Below are positions 9,783 to 17,722 of a DNA stretch of 64,000 bases, in pieces (position 1 is the stretch's first letter; each line of letters opens with the position of its first letter). This stretch comes from JAHEYF01 sp045805185 (GTDB taxonomy: Bacteria; Bacteroidota; Bacteroidia; B-17B0; Aurantibacillaceae). The notes below the pieces were generated by a model, which was given only the letters and a program-made list of their open reading frames with translations, searched no databases and was not told the origin of the DNA. The stretch is from NCBI GenBank assembly GCA_045805185.1, contig JBJMLS010000300.1, positions 11,063 through 75,062 of the forward strand. Direction: 5' to 3'. Made by a program: the position numbers and the translations under genes.

Positions 9783-10214
9783 ATGAACAGTGAGCCAGAG
9801 CTATTTCCTGTAACGCTCCACCTTCGCATCGACTGGAGTGAAATGGATGTTTTCGGGCACGTGAACAATGTAATGATCTTAAAATACATCCAGGCTTCCC
9901 GCGTAAATTACTGGGAACATATTGGACTTACAAAATACATGAATCTTCACAAGACAGGCCCCATGCTGGCCTCAACCAATTGTGTTTTTAAAAAGCCCCT
10001 GCATTATCCGGGAAACATAAGTCTTCATTCACGCATGGAATTCATTAAAAACACAAGTTTTGGCATTCAGCACCGCTTGCTCGATGACAGAGGAGATCTG
10101 GCAGCGGAAGCTAATGACGTAATGGTGATGTTTGACTTTACAAAAAACGAAAAAGCAAATTTTCCCATTGAGCTGAGGCGTGCAGCAGAGGACCTGGAGA
10201 AACGAAAGTTTTAG
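9783..10214 (+). CDS. Hotdog-fold acyl-CoA thioesterase (YbgC/FadM type)
   Basis: 143 residues. The N-terminal region reads IDWSEMDVFGHVNNVMILKY, the 4-hydroxybenzoyl-CoA thioesterase signature with the active-site Asp before the long hotdog helix. The family hydrolyses acyl-CoA thioesters in the cytoplasm. It is the last gene of the VOC-PhzF-thioesterase group. Substrate chain length cannot be told from sequence. Confidence 0.9.
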   Translation: MNSEPELFPVTLHLRIDWSEMDVFGHVNNVMILKYIQASRVNYWEHIGLTKYMNLHKTGPMLASTNCVFKKPLHYPGNISLHSRMEFIKNTSFGIQHRLLDDRGDLAAEANDVMVMFDFTKNEKANFPIELRRAAEDLEKRKF

Positions 10215-10233
10215 GAAAAATCTTATCCCTGCT

Positions 10234-10362
10234 ATGAAAAAAATGTTTCTCTTCTTTATCCTGTCTCCGGCTTCTTCTTTCGCCCAACAAAGAGCTGAAT
10301 ATGAGGATACGCACGGAACAGTCATTCATTACCTGGAGGAAAACAAGCCGCGGGATGAGTGA
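10234..10362 (+). CDS. Very short secreted peptide or gene remnant
   Basis: An ATG at 10234 begins a 42-residue product. It has a clean signal peptide (MKKMFLFFILSPASSFAQQ) followed by only about 23 polar residues ending in NKPRDE. It starts 20 nt after the thioesterase stop. The short mature part suggests the 5' end of a lost exported protein at the edge of the HicAB/ssb block, but a real small peptide is possible. No family recognised. Confidence 0.4.
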   Translation: MKKMFLFFILSPASSFAQQRAEYEDTHGTVIHYLEENKPRDE

Positions 10363-10369
10363 TCCTGAT

Positions 10370-10822
10370 TCATTTTTTAATCTGCTTTGCTTTTTTCAAA
10401 GGTTTTCGACTCTTTTCCTTTTTTTTCGACCAGCTCTTCAGATTCCTTGATCCATACCCAACCTGTTCTTCCGCTACAAACTTTCCATCCATGTTAACCG
10501 CAAGCGAAATAGCATAATGTACGAAATCGTTCATTGTGATCCGGCTTTTTAATGCGAGTAATGCCGCTTGCTTATGTAGTTCCGGATTAATTCTCACATT
10601 AAAAATACCTTTATATACCTTTTCCGGTTCTTTCCCTAACTTATTGCAGGTTTCCAGATAGTCGTCTACCGCCTCTTTGAATCCACGGTAAAGTTGTTTA
10701 ATACTGTCTCCCTCGTAAGTGACAAGATCATTTATACCTGCTACTTTTCCGTGCAGTACCTGATCAGCGGCATTAAATTCTACTGTGCCGGTGTATCCTT
10801 TATAGGTTAAAACATCATTCAT
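10370..10822 (-). CDS. hicB: HicB-family antitoxin
   Basis: 150 residues. The N-terminal half has the partial RNase-H-like HicB fold (YKGYTGTVEF, VAGINDLVTYEGDSI, FKEAVDDYLETC). The middle has a ribbon-helix-helix DNA-binding part (GIFNVRINPELHKQAALLA). The last 20 residues are Lys-rich, an addition beyond the usual fold. Its start overlaps the stop of hicA by 4 nt, so the two are translationally coupled. In HicAB pairs the antitoxin neutralises the toxin and represses the operon. Confidence 0.9.
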   Translation of the reverse strand: MNDVLTYKGYTGTVEFNAADQVLHGKVAGINDLVTYEGDSIKQLYRGFKEAVDDYLETCNKLGKEPEKVYKGIFNVRINPELHKQAALLALKSRITMNDFVHYAISLAVNMDGKFVAEEQVGYGSRNLKSWSKKKEKSRKPLKKAKQIKK

Positions 10823-11073
10823 ATCTTTCCCTGTTTAATTAATTTCTCCGCAATATCATTTATCTGATACATTTTCAGTAACGAAGAAGGATGCGGCTTG
10901 TGTAACATAATAATGTCGTCCTCTTGATTGACGAATCTTCTTCTTGAACCACCGGTTTTACCAGTTTTCATTTCAGTGTATCCGAGTTTTCTTAATAGTT
11001 TGACCAGTTCAGTCCATGTAAAGTCTCTGGGGTTTGATTTTAAGCGCTCGTTTAGCTTTTCAAGTTGACTCAC
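10819..11073 (-). CDS. hicA: HicA-family mRNA interferase toxin
   Basis: 84 residues, the usual HicA size. It has a dsRBD-like pattern: WTELVKLLRKLGY, then GGSRRRFVN, then the conserved IMLHKPHPSS segment and a closing helix. In many HicA proteins the catalytic His follows a GS motif; here that place holds Arg (GSRRRF), as in the HicA3-like branch, while the HKPHP histidines are kept. It lies upstream of hicB in the transcript. Expected action is cleavage of mRNA in the cytoplasm. Confidence 0.9.
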   Translation of the reverse strand: MSQLEKLNERLKSNPRDFTWTELVKLLRKLGYTEMKTGKTGGSRRRFVNQEDDIIMLHKPHPSSLLKMYQINDIAEKLIKQGKI

Positions 11074-11131
11074 TTATATAAACGTATTACAAATGTAACT
11101 ATTTTGTAGTTACATTTCATATTAAACAAAT

Positions 11132-11160
11132 AAAAAGCGACCTGTAAAATTACAGGTCGC
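11132..11160 (-). terminator. Rho-independent terminator ending the ssb cluster
   Basis: GCGACCTGTAA at 11137-11147 pairs perfectly with TTACAGGTCGC at 11150-11160. Read on the minus strand it is followed by TTTTTATTTG. It separates the ssb genes from hicA. Confidence 0.9.
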
Positions 11161-11183
11161 CTGGTTTTAGCTCAGTGTTTCTT

Positions 11184-11525
11184 TTAAGCAGCCCTGCTAC
11201 CGAGCAACAGCAGGTCATGGGCATGAATCTCTGTACTGTAACGTTTGATCCCTTCTTTATCGGTCCAGTTCCGGTTAACAAGCTTTCCTTCAACGCACAC
11301 TTCTGAACCTTTCTTGAGGATCTTTTCGGTGACACCGGCCAGTCCGCCCCAGATCACTACATTGTGCCAGGTGGTCTCTGTTACCTTTTCGCCTTGTTTG
11401 TTCTTGTAGGTTTCGTTCGTTGCCACAGAAATACGGGCAAATTTCTTGTTGTTCTCGAAAATTTTGATCTCAGGGTCATTTCCTAAATTCCCGATCAGTG
11501 TTACTTTGTTGCGCATTGAATTCAT
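11184..11525 (-). CDS. ssb: Short single-stranded DNA-binding protein, copy 1
   Basis: 113 residues, an OB-fold SSB domain and little else. It starts RNKVTLIGNLGNDPEI and keeps the TTWHNVV and VEGKLVNRNW elements. It ends LLLLGSRAA, so it lacks the Gly/Pro-rich linker and the acidic DDxPF-type tip that most housekeeping SSBs use to recruit partners. It is the 3'-most of three tandem paralogs on the minus strand. An A-rich leader with TTAAAACCAAAG precedes the start. Confidence 0.92.
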   Translation of the reverse strand: MNSMRNKVTLIGNLGNDPEIKIFENNKKFARISVATNETYKNKQGEKVTETTWHNVVIWGGLAGVTEKILKKGSEVCVEGKLVNRNWTDKEGIKRYSTEIHAHDLLLLGSRAA

Positions 11526-11623
11526 TATTTCTTTGGTTTTAATTTGGTCTTCATTTTAACGAAGATCCCTTTCTGTTTTATTAATTATTTTTTTTTTCGT
11601 AAGTCCGAAGCTTTAGCACAGGA

Positions 11624-11968
11624 TCAGGCCGCAAGCTTGGATCCAAGGAGCTGAACCCCATGCACCAGTATCTCCGTTGAGTAGCGCTTGATCCCTTCCT
11701 TGTCTGTCCAGCTTTTGTTGACAAGCTTTCCTTCCAGGCATACTTCGGATCCTTTCTTCAGGAACTTTTCCACCAGCTGGGCCAGTGGCCCCCAGGCAAC
11801 TACATTGTGCCAGGTGGTTTCGGTTATTTTCTCACCCTGCTTGTTCTTGTAGGTTTCGTTGGTGGCCACAGAAAGGCGGGCCACACGTTTGTTATTGTCC
11901 AGCACTTTTACTTCAGGATTGTTTCCTAAATTTCCGATCAGCGTTACTTTATTGCGTATTGAGTTCAT
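11624..11968 (-). CDS. ssb: Short single-stranded DNA-binding protein, copy 2
   Basis: 114 residues, closely similar to its two neighbours through the whole OB fold (RNKVTLIGNLGNNPEVK, TTWHNVVAWGPLA, CLEGKLVNKSW). It ends QLLGSKLAA without an acidic tip. It lies 98 nt upstream of copy 1 in the direction of transcription. It probably binds ssDNA; without the tip it may act as a simple coating protein or in mixed tetramers with a full-length SSB encoded elsewhere. Confidence 0.92.
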   Translation of the reverse strand: MNSIRNKVTLIGNLGNNPEVKVLDNNKRVARLSVATNETYKNKQGEKITETTWHNVVAWGPLAQLVEKFLKKGSEVCLEGKLVNKSWTDKEGIKRYSTEILVHGVQLLGSKLAA

Positions 11969-11988
11969 AGTTTTTATTTTTTATTCCC

Positions 11989-12005
11989 TCCCGCCATAAG
12001 CGGGA
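11989..12005. promoter_or_regulatory. Small GC hairpin between ssb copies 3 and 2
   Basis: TCCCGC at 11989-11994 pairs with GCGGGA at 12000-12005 around a 5-nt loop. It lies in the leader of ssb copy 2 on the minus strand. No T-run follows on that strand, so a leader structure fits better than a terminator. Confidence 0.4.
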
Positions 12006-12044
12006 AGAGGTGATTTATATATATTGTTTAATTGTTATTTTTAA

Positions 12045-12389
12045 TTAAGCGGCAGACTGGTGACTGAGCAGCACGATATCGTTCACCTGGATCTCCGTAC
12101 TGTAACGGGTAATCCCGTCCTTGTCCAGCCAGCTCTTATTCACCAGCTTTCCTTCAACGCACACTTCCGTGCCTTTTTTAAGGAATTTTTCGCTCACCTC
12201 TGCCAGGCGGCCCCAGGCAACTACCGTGTGCCAGGTGGTTTCGGTTATTTTCTCTCCCTGCTTGTTCTTGTAAGTTTCGTTAGTGGCAAGTGAGATCCGC
12301 GCTACTTTTTTGTTGTTGTCCAATGTTTTGATCTCAGGATTGTTTCCCAAATTCCCGATCAGCGTTACTTTGTTTTTAATTGCGTACAT
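12045..12389 (-). CDS. ssb: Short single-stranded DNA-binding protein, copy 3
   Basis: Start chosen at 12389 (MYAIKNKVTLIGNLG), giving 114 residues, the same length as copy 2. A longer frame to 12503 would add an N-terminus absent from the paralogs. OB-fold elements match the other copies (TTWHTVVAWGRLA, CVEGKLVNKSW). It ends NDIVLLSHQSAA, with no acidic C-terminal tip. It is the first gene of the triplet. Confidence 0.92.
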   Translation of the reverse strand: MYAIKNKVTLIGNLGNNPEIKTLDNNKKVARISLATNETYKNKQGEKITETTWHTVVAWGRLAEVSEKFLKKGTEVCVEGKLVNKSWLDKDGITRYSTEIQVNDIVLLSHQSAA

Positions 12390-12405
12390 TTTACTTAGTT
12401 TTAAT

Positions 12406-12426
12406 GTCCCGCTTTTGAGGCGGGAC
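12406..12426. promoter_or_regulatory. GC hairpin in the leader of the first ssb gene
   Basis: GTCCCGC at 12406-12412 pairs perfectly with GCGGGAC at 12420-12426 (7-nt loop). It lies 17 nt upstream of the ATG of ssb copy 3 on the minus strand. The stem shares the TCCCGC/GCGGGA core with the hairpin at 11989-12005, so both ssb leaders carry a related structure. Confidence 0.45.
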
Positions 12427-12864
12427 GGGTTTCTACATCTTAATTTTTCGTTTCTCTTTAGGACCGTTTTACCTGTGCAGATCTTTTTATTTTTACCGTG
12501 CATTTGTGCTAACGGCCTTGTTTTTTTGATCTGATCATTTCTCCCGATCCTGTCAAGCTGATTTTGGCGCCTATCAAATTTTGACGATGCAAAGTAACCA
12601 CCGCTTCCAAAAATTATTCGGTTATTAATCGTTTATATACGGATAAAATCGTTTGTAAGCGTTTGTTGTCGGTTAATTCTTTAGGGGTAGGAAGTCACGA
12701 ATCGCTCTATGAACGAGGAAAGCAGACCCATTCAAGGCCTCCTGAAATGGGCGGGAATAAAATTTTGAGGAATTCTAAAAAATAAGTAAATTTTTAATTC
12801 TGGTCAGGAAAACCGAGCCAGTCCGATTAAGAAAATTTACAAAAAATGTAAGCTGGAAAAGCAA
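12427..12864. other. Intergenic stretch without a convincing gene
   Basis: About 440 nt upstream of the ssb cluster. It is AT-rich around 12600-12680 with several ATCGTTT-like repeats, and holds short open frames without recognisable features. It presumably contains the ssb promoter; no clear TAnnTTTG box was pinned down. Confidence 0.5.
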
Positions 12865-13041
12865 TTAAGACCCGAAAATAAACTGGAATCCCAACAATAT
12901 GCTTACAACAACCTGAACACAGGACATGATCAAATCGCGGCTGGAACTGAAATTTACTTTTCTCTTGTACCAAAGGAAAATAGCTCCCGAGATTCCGGCT
13001 GCGATGCAAAGTATTCCGAATAGGATAAAGGGTGTTGACAT
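12865..13041 (-). CDS. 58-residue two-helix membrane protein
   Basis: The ATG (13039-13041) opens a 58-residue frame ending at TAA (12865-12867). It encodes MSTPFILFGILCIAAG, a first helix continuing through GAIFLWYKRK, a polar turn (VNFSSSRD) and a second helix VQVVVSILLGFQFIF. The positive charges YKRK at the helix end predict both termini on the same side. No family recognised. It is divergent from the amidohydrolase gene, 122 nt away. Confidence 0.55.
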   Translation of the reverse strand: MSTPFILFGILCIAAGISGAIFLWYKRKVNFSSSRDLIMSCVQVVVSILLGFQFIFGS

Positions 13042-13163
13042 TTGGATCTGGTAAAGTTTAGTCTTCGTATTTCAAAGATACATTTTTAAAGAAGGATTGA
13101 AAATCATTTCCGCAATCCCCGGGGCAAAAATTGACCTATCTTCGTCTTTCAAAAAAACCCTTC

Positions 13164-14447
13164 ATGCTTCGAACTTTATTCTTCCTGAGCGCCTGTCTTT
13201 TTCTACCGCTTTTCTCCTTCGCACAGCAACTGGTGATCACCAATGTGAATGTGATCCCCGTAGGAGGCGGACCAATGACCCTGGCTAATCAGACAGTGTT
13301 TATTAAAGACGGGAAAATCTCGGAGATCACCCCTTTTCAGGAAGAACACATGAAACTAAAAGCGCGGCTGATCGATGGAACCGGTAAATATCTTATTCCA
13401 GGGCTCGCTGATATGCATGTTCACCTTCCTGACGATAAATCTCCGCTTCTCCTGAAAAAGGTTTTTACTCTTAACCTCGCCGCGGGTGTTACAACGCTTC
13501 GCAGCATGCGTGGGGAACAGCGACATCCCGGACTCCGGGACAGCATCCGCAAAAAACTGATCCTTGCTCCCGACCTTTACATTTCCAACCCGCTTCCTTC
13601 AGACTCCGCTGTAACAGCTGCTGAATTAAAAGCCTTTGTCGCGAAAAGTAAAAAAGAAGGATGGGACTTTGTAAAATACCTCAGCGGCCTTTCCCCTGCC
13701 CTGTTCGACTCTGCCGTGAAATACTGCGGAGAGCAGCAGCTGAAACTGGCGGGACATGTTTACAACGGCGATCTTCAAACGGCGTTGAAAGCGAAACAGG
13801 CTTCAGTAGAACATTACCAGCCCATCCTGAAAGAATTCCGTAAGGACTCCACACAATTTGAAAAAGTGATCGCGCAACTAAAAGAGAACAGCGTGTTTGT
13901 CTGTCCTACGCTCTCTTTCTATTACATTTTCGGTTTTCAATTTTCTCCCGAACAATTGAAGCGGCGGAATGGGATGAGTTACCTTGATAAAACAGTGCAG
14001 GAAACCTGGATGAAAACTTATATGGATTATTACAACAGCTTTGATACTCCTGAGAAAAAAACAGAACTGCAAAAAGGAATAGGTCGCTCCACAAAGAACC
14101 TGGAAGATTTCGGGAAATTACTGAAACGGATGAACGATAAAAAAGTACAGCTTTTGCTCAGCGCCGACGACGGCGAATTCAATGTTCCGGGCTTTTCCTT
14201 GGCGGAAGAAATGAAGCTGTATAAAAAAGCGGGATTGAGCAATTACGAGATCCTGAAAATTGCCACGTACAACGCGGCCTGCTTTTTTGGAGCGCAAAAG
14301 GAATGGGGAAGCATTGGACGCGGAAAAAAGGCCAACCTCGTTTTACTGGATAAAGATCCGCTGAAGGATATTGAAAATATTACAGCGGTGAAAGGGGTGA
14401 TCCTTGGTGGAGATTACTATTCCCAACAGGAGCTGCTCGCCAAATGA
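13164..14447 (+). CDS. Exported amidohydrolase-superfamily protein
   Basis: Start placed at ATG 13164 because it gives a good signal peptide (MLRTLFFLSACLFLPLFSFA); the frame extends 33 nt further up. 427 residues. The metal-binding features of amidohydrolases appear in order: ADMHVHL (HxH), WDFVKYLSG with the Lys position, AGHVYNG, VEHYQP and LSADDGEF. The C-terminal strand is GRGKKANLVLLDKDPLKDI, typical of imidazolonepropionase-like amidohydrolases. The protein is expected in the periplasm. Substrate unknown. A TATCTTCG box at 13137-13144 may be the promoter. Confidence 0.85.
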   Translation: MLRTLFFLSACLFLPLFSFAQQLVITNVNVIPVGGGPMTLANQTVFIKDGKISEITPFQEEHMKLKARLIDGTGKYLIPGLADMHVHLPDDKSPLLLKKVFTLNLAAGVTTLRSMRGEQRHPGLRDSIRKKLILAPDLYISNPLPSDSAVTAAELKAFVAKSKKEGWDFVKYLSGLSPALFDSAVKYCGEQQLKLAGHVYNGDLQTALKAKQASVEHYQPILKEFRKDSTQFEKVIAQLKENSVFVCPTLSFYYIFGFQFSPEQLKRRNGMSYLDKTVQETWMKTYMDYYNSFDTPEKKTELQKGIGRSTKNLEDFGKLLKRMNDKKVQLLLSADDGEFNVPGFSLAEEMKLYKKAGLSNYEILKIATYNAACFFGAQKEWGSIGRGKKANLVLLDKDPLKDIENITAVKGVILGGDYYSQQELLAK

Positions 14448-14508
14448 CAAGCCTTGCATTGCGACCACGGAATTTTTCAGTCTTCATAAGAAGAAAGGGG
14501 ATTATTCT

Positions 14509-14516
14509 TAATTTTG
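14509..14516 (+). promoter_or_regulatory. TAATTTTG promoter box, probably leaderless
   Basis: The box matches TAnnTTTG exactly and ends 4 nt before the ATG at 14521. If transcription starts a few bases after the box, the mRNA begins at or very near the start codon. Confidence 0.5.
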
Positions 14517-14520
14517 CAGT

Positions 14521-14883
14521 ATGGCTGAAACCCTAAAAAAATGCCTCGATTGCGGGGAACCTATAAAAGGTCGCGCAGACAAAAAATTCTGTTCCGACCT
14601 TTGCCGCAACAATTATAACAATCACCTCAACAGCGACAGTGTTTCACTGGTGCGCAACATTAACAATGCACTTCGTAAGAACCGCCGGATCCTGGAAGAA
14701 ATGAATCCCGAAGGAAAAACCAAGGCCCATAAAAGCAAACTGCTGGAAAAAGGCTTCGACTTTAACTATTTCACCAATATTTACAAAACGCAAAAAGGTT
14801 CGCTCTACTATTTTTGTTACGACCAGGGTTATCTGCAGATCGAGAATGACTTTTATATTCTTGTTCGCAGGGATGAGAAATAG
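14521..14883 (+). CDS. Small zinc-ribbon protein
   Basis: 120 residues. The N-terminus carries a treble-clef or zinc-ribbon pattern: KKCLDCGEPI, then KKFCSDLCRNNYN (CxxC and CxxxC). The rest is basic and helical (LVRNINNALRKNRRILEEMNP), followed by a short beta region (GSLYYFCYDQGYLQI). Function unknown; the arrangement suggests nucleic-acid or protein binding. It stands alone between the amidohydrolase and a large surface protein. Confidence 0.75.
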   Translation: MAETLKKCLDCGEPIKGRADKKFCSDLCRNNYNNHLNSDSVSLVRNINNALRKNRRILEEMNPEGKTKAHKSKLLEKGFDFNYFTNIYKTQKGSLYYFCYDQGYLQIENDFYILVRRDEK

Positions 14884-14981
14884 ATTCTGCAAAGGATTTG
14901 TCATAATTCGGTCAATCCCACAACAAATTGCTGGTTTCGGCGTTTTTTGGTAACTTTAACTTCCTGTTTTTATATGACGAT

Positions 14982-17711
14982 ATGCGCTACGTTCTGAGAA
15001 ACCTGTTCATCCTTATTTTTCTAACCTGCATGTATGGGACCGTGCATGCTACGCATAACCGTTCAGGAGAGATCACCTATTCTTACCTTGGCGGGAACAC
15101 CTATAAGATCAGGATCACTACCTACACCAATAATGGCTCCGGTTCGCTTCAGGCAGATCGCTGCTGGCAAACCGTTTACATTGACAACCTGCTCGACAGT
15201 ATTTTTCTTCCCCGTGTGAACGGATCGCCCGGCTGTACCAATGATCCGCAGGGACCGGCAATGATGGGCGTTGACCTCACACCCGCAGGACAATCATCGG
15301 GTTATCGTGTGAATGTTTATGAAGCGAATTATACCTTTACCGGGAACTCCTGGCATATTCTCTATATGTTCGACCCTAACCGGAATGCAGGATCCAATAA
15401 CATTCCCAATTCCGTTCAGCAGACCTTTGCCCTGGTAGATACCATATTTACAGGTAATGCGCCTGGATTCGGATCAAACAATTCTCCTATCCTTAATTTT
15501 CCTCCTATTGACGAGGCTTGTGCGGGTCAGCCCTTCATACACAATCCCGGGGCTTATGATCCGGACCACGACAGTTTATCCTATTCACTCACTACCTGCC
15601 TGGGCAACCAGGGACTTCCCATCGGCGGTTATACCATACCTTCTAACGTTAGCATTAATGCCGTTACCGGCGACCTTACCTGGAATTCGCCACCCACGAG
15701 CGCTGCCGGAGAATACAATTTTGCGATCCTGATAACGGAATGGAGGAAAGACCTGGACGGGGTCTACCATGTTGTTGGAAAAACCCTGCGTGACCTGCAG
15801 GTAAATGTGATCGCTCCCTGTAATAACCTGCCGCCGGATATCGTAAACATCAAAGACACCTGCATCATAGCCGGAACAAATTTCACCCAGCTTGTAACTG
15901 CCACTGATCCTAACAATGACCTCGTCACCTTGTCGGCCAATGGCGGACCATTCAACATCAATCCTTCCGCTACCTTTAACTCGACTCCCTCCACTTCAAC
16001 CGTAACCGGAACCTTTAACTGGACGCCCAATTGCGGACAGGTAAGCGTGACCCCTTATCTTGTCACCATTAAGGCGCTGGACAATCATTCACAGGTACCG
16101 CTGGTTGACTTTGCTTCTTTTTTTATTAAAGTCATAGGCCCTCCCCCTCAAAACTTAACAGCTGTTCCAAGCGGGGCGAGCATTGTTCTGAACTGGCAGC
16201 CCCCGGTTTCCTGTTCACAGTTTAGCGGCAATATGGTGGTTACCTATTTGATCTACCGCAAGCAGGATTGCGTACCCTGGCTGCATGCGCCCTGTGAAAC
16301 GGGTGTTCCGGCATATACAGGATTCGTGCAGGTGGGAAGTATAAACGCGATAGGTGTTTCTTCGCCAACTTTCACTGATAATAACAATGGAGCGGGCTTA
16401 GTACAGGGCGTCGACTATTCTTATATTGTAGTTGCTCAGTTTGCCGATGGCGCTCAAAGCTACGCATCTAACCAGGTTTGTTACCATATTATCCGCGATG
16501 TTCCCGTGATCATAAATGCAAGTGTTGACACAACGGATGCCGCCACAGGAAAGATCTGGGTAAGGTGGCTGAAGCCTTTACTCTCCACCGCAACAGTTGC
16601 GAACCTGGATACGCTTGCCAACCCCGGCCCTTACGAATTCCGCCTGATGCAGCATACCGGCTTTAGCGGGACCTTTGGCGCTTCACCTGTTTATTCGGTA
16701 AGCAAGCCTTATTTCGCACAGATCAATACGGCAGCCGACACTTCTTTTACGGATTCGGCATTGAACACATTTGGGAATCCTTATACTTACCGGGTAGACT
16801 TTTATTGCAACGGAACGCTGAAGGGATCGACACAAACGGCTTCTTCTGTTTTTCTCACCGCAACCGGACTTGCCCGCCGCGTTCAGCTGACCTGGCAGGC
16901 ACAGGTTCCCTGGAACAATTATTTTTATTATATCTATAAGCAAAACGCGACAGGGAACTACCTGCTGATCGATAGTACTTCTGCAACTGTTTATACCGAC
17001 AGTAACCTTGTTGACGGCATGACTTATTGTTACAAGATCAAAACTGTTGGGAAATATTCAGATCCCGGAATCTATTCGCCGCTTGTTAACTGGTCGCAAA
17101 AAGCCTGTGCAGTCCCTGTTGACAATGAGGCGCCCTGTGCACCAACGATTAGCGCGGTTGGCGATTGCATAACGCAAACCACGGTGATCACCTGGAACAA
17201 TCCGAACAATTCCTGCAGCGACGACGCAGTTTATTATAACCTCTATTATACTCCCATTCTCGATAGTCAAATGGTGAAAATAGACTCCTTACCGATCAAC
17301 ATTACCCTTTACCAAACCGATTTTGCTTCTTCCATTGCTGGCTGTTACGCGATCACGGCAGTGGACTCATTTAAGAATGAAAGTGCGCCAAGCGTTGTTT
17401 CCTGTGTTGATAATTGCCCGGAATATGAATTGCCGAATATCATTACCATTAACGGCGACAGCATTAATGATTATTTTATTCCTGTAAAGAACCGCTTTGT
17501 AAAAGATATAGATCTGAAAGTATACAACCGCTGGGGTTCACTTGTATTTGAAACAACACTTGCAGCGATCAATTGGGACGGCAGGAACAAATTATCGAAA
17601 TTACCCTGCACTGATGGCACGTATTATTACACCTGCGATGTGCACATGATCCGTTATACGGGTATTGAAACCAAAAAGCTGAAGGGTTTTTTACAGATCC
17701 TGAAAAATTAA
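14982..17711 (+). CDS. Large secreted protein with gliding-motility (T9SS type B) C-terminal domain
   Basis: Start placed at ATG 14982 because it gives a signal peptide ending at VHA before THNRSGEITYSYLGG; the frame is open 54 nt further up. 909 residues. The N-terminal domain beginning ATHNRSGEI is common in Bacteroidota surface proteins. Cadherin-like and fibronectin-III-like beta domains follow. The last 85 residues are the CHU_C/gliding-motility domain (KVYNRWGSLVFE, WDGRNK, GTYYYTCDVH, GFLQILKN), a T9SS type B signal. Role inferred: surface adhesin or matrix protein. The GT gene starts 11 nt after its stop. Confidence 0.9.
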   Translation: MRYVLRNLFILIFLTCMYGTVHATHNRSGEITYSYLGGNTYKIRITTYTNNGSGSLQADRCWQTVYIDNLLDSIFLPRVNGSPGCTNDPQGPAMMGVDLTPAGQSSGYRVNVYEANYTFTGNSWHILYMFDPNRNAGSNNIPNSVQQTFALVDTIFTGNAPGFGSNNSPILNFPPIDEACAGQPFIHNPGAYDPDHDSLSYSLTTCLGNQGLPIGGYTIPSNVSINAVTGDLTWNSPPTSAAGEYNFAILITEWRKDLDGVYHVVGKTLRDLQVNVIAPCNNLPPDIVNIKDTCIIAGTNFTQLVTATDPNNDLVTLSANGGPFNINPSATFNSTPSTSTVTGTFNWTPNCGQVSVTPYLVTIKALDNHSQVPLVDFASFFIKVIGPPPQNLTAVPSGASIVLNWQPPVSCSQFSGNMVVTYLIYRKQDCVPWLHAPCETGVPAYTGFVQVGSINAIGVSSPTFTDNNNGAGLVQGVDYSYIVVAQFADGAQSYASNQVCYHIIRDVPVIINASVDTTDAATGKIWVRWLKPLLSTATVANLDTLANPGPYEFRLMQHTGFSGTFGASPVYSVSKPYFAQINTAADTSFTDSALNTFGNPYTYRVDFYCNGTLKGSTQTASSVFLTATGLARRVQLTWQAQVPWNNYFYYIYKQNATGNYLLIDSTSATVYTDSNLVDGMTYCYKIKTVGKYSDPGIYSPLVNWSQKACAVPVDNEAPCAPTISAVGDCITQTTVITWNNPNNSCSDDAVYYNLYYTPILDSQMVKIDSLPINITLYQTDFASSIAGCYAITAVDSFKNESAPSVVSCVDNCPEYELPNIITINGDSINDYFIPVKNRFVKDIDLKVYNRWGSLVFETTLAAINWDGRNKLSKLPCTDGTYYYTCDVHMIRYTGIETKKLKGFLQILKN

Positions 17712-17722
17712 GGTCCTTCCAG

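Noticed and set aside
12390..12503. N-terminal extension of ssb copy 3.
   Set aside because: Both paralogs begin at the equivalent of 12389, and the extension would cover the leader hairpin at 12406-12426.
12827..13009. A 60-residue minus-strand frame.
   Set aside because: It is an alternative frame over the 58-residue membrane protein at 12865-13041, which has the better sequence pattern.
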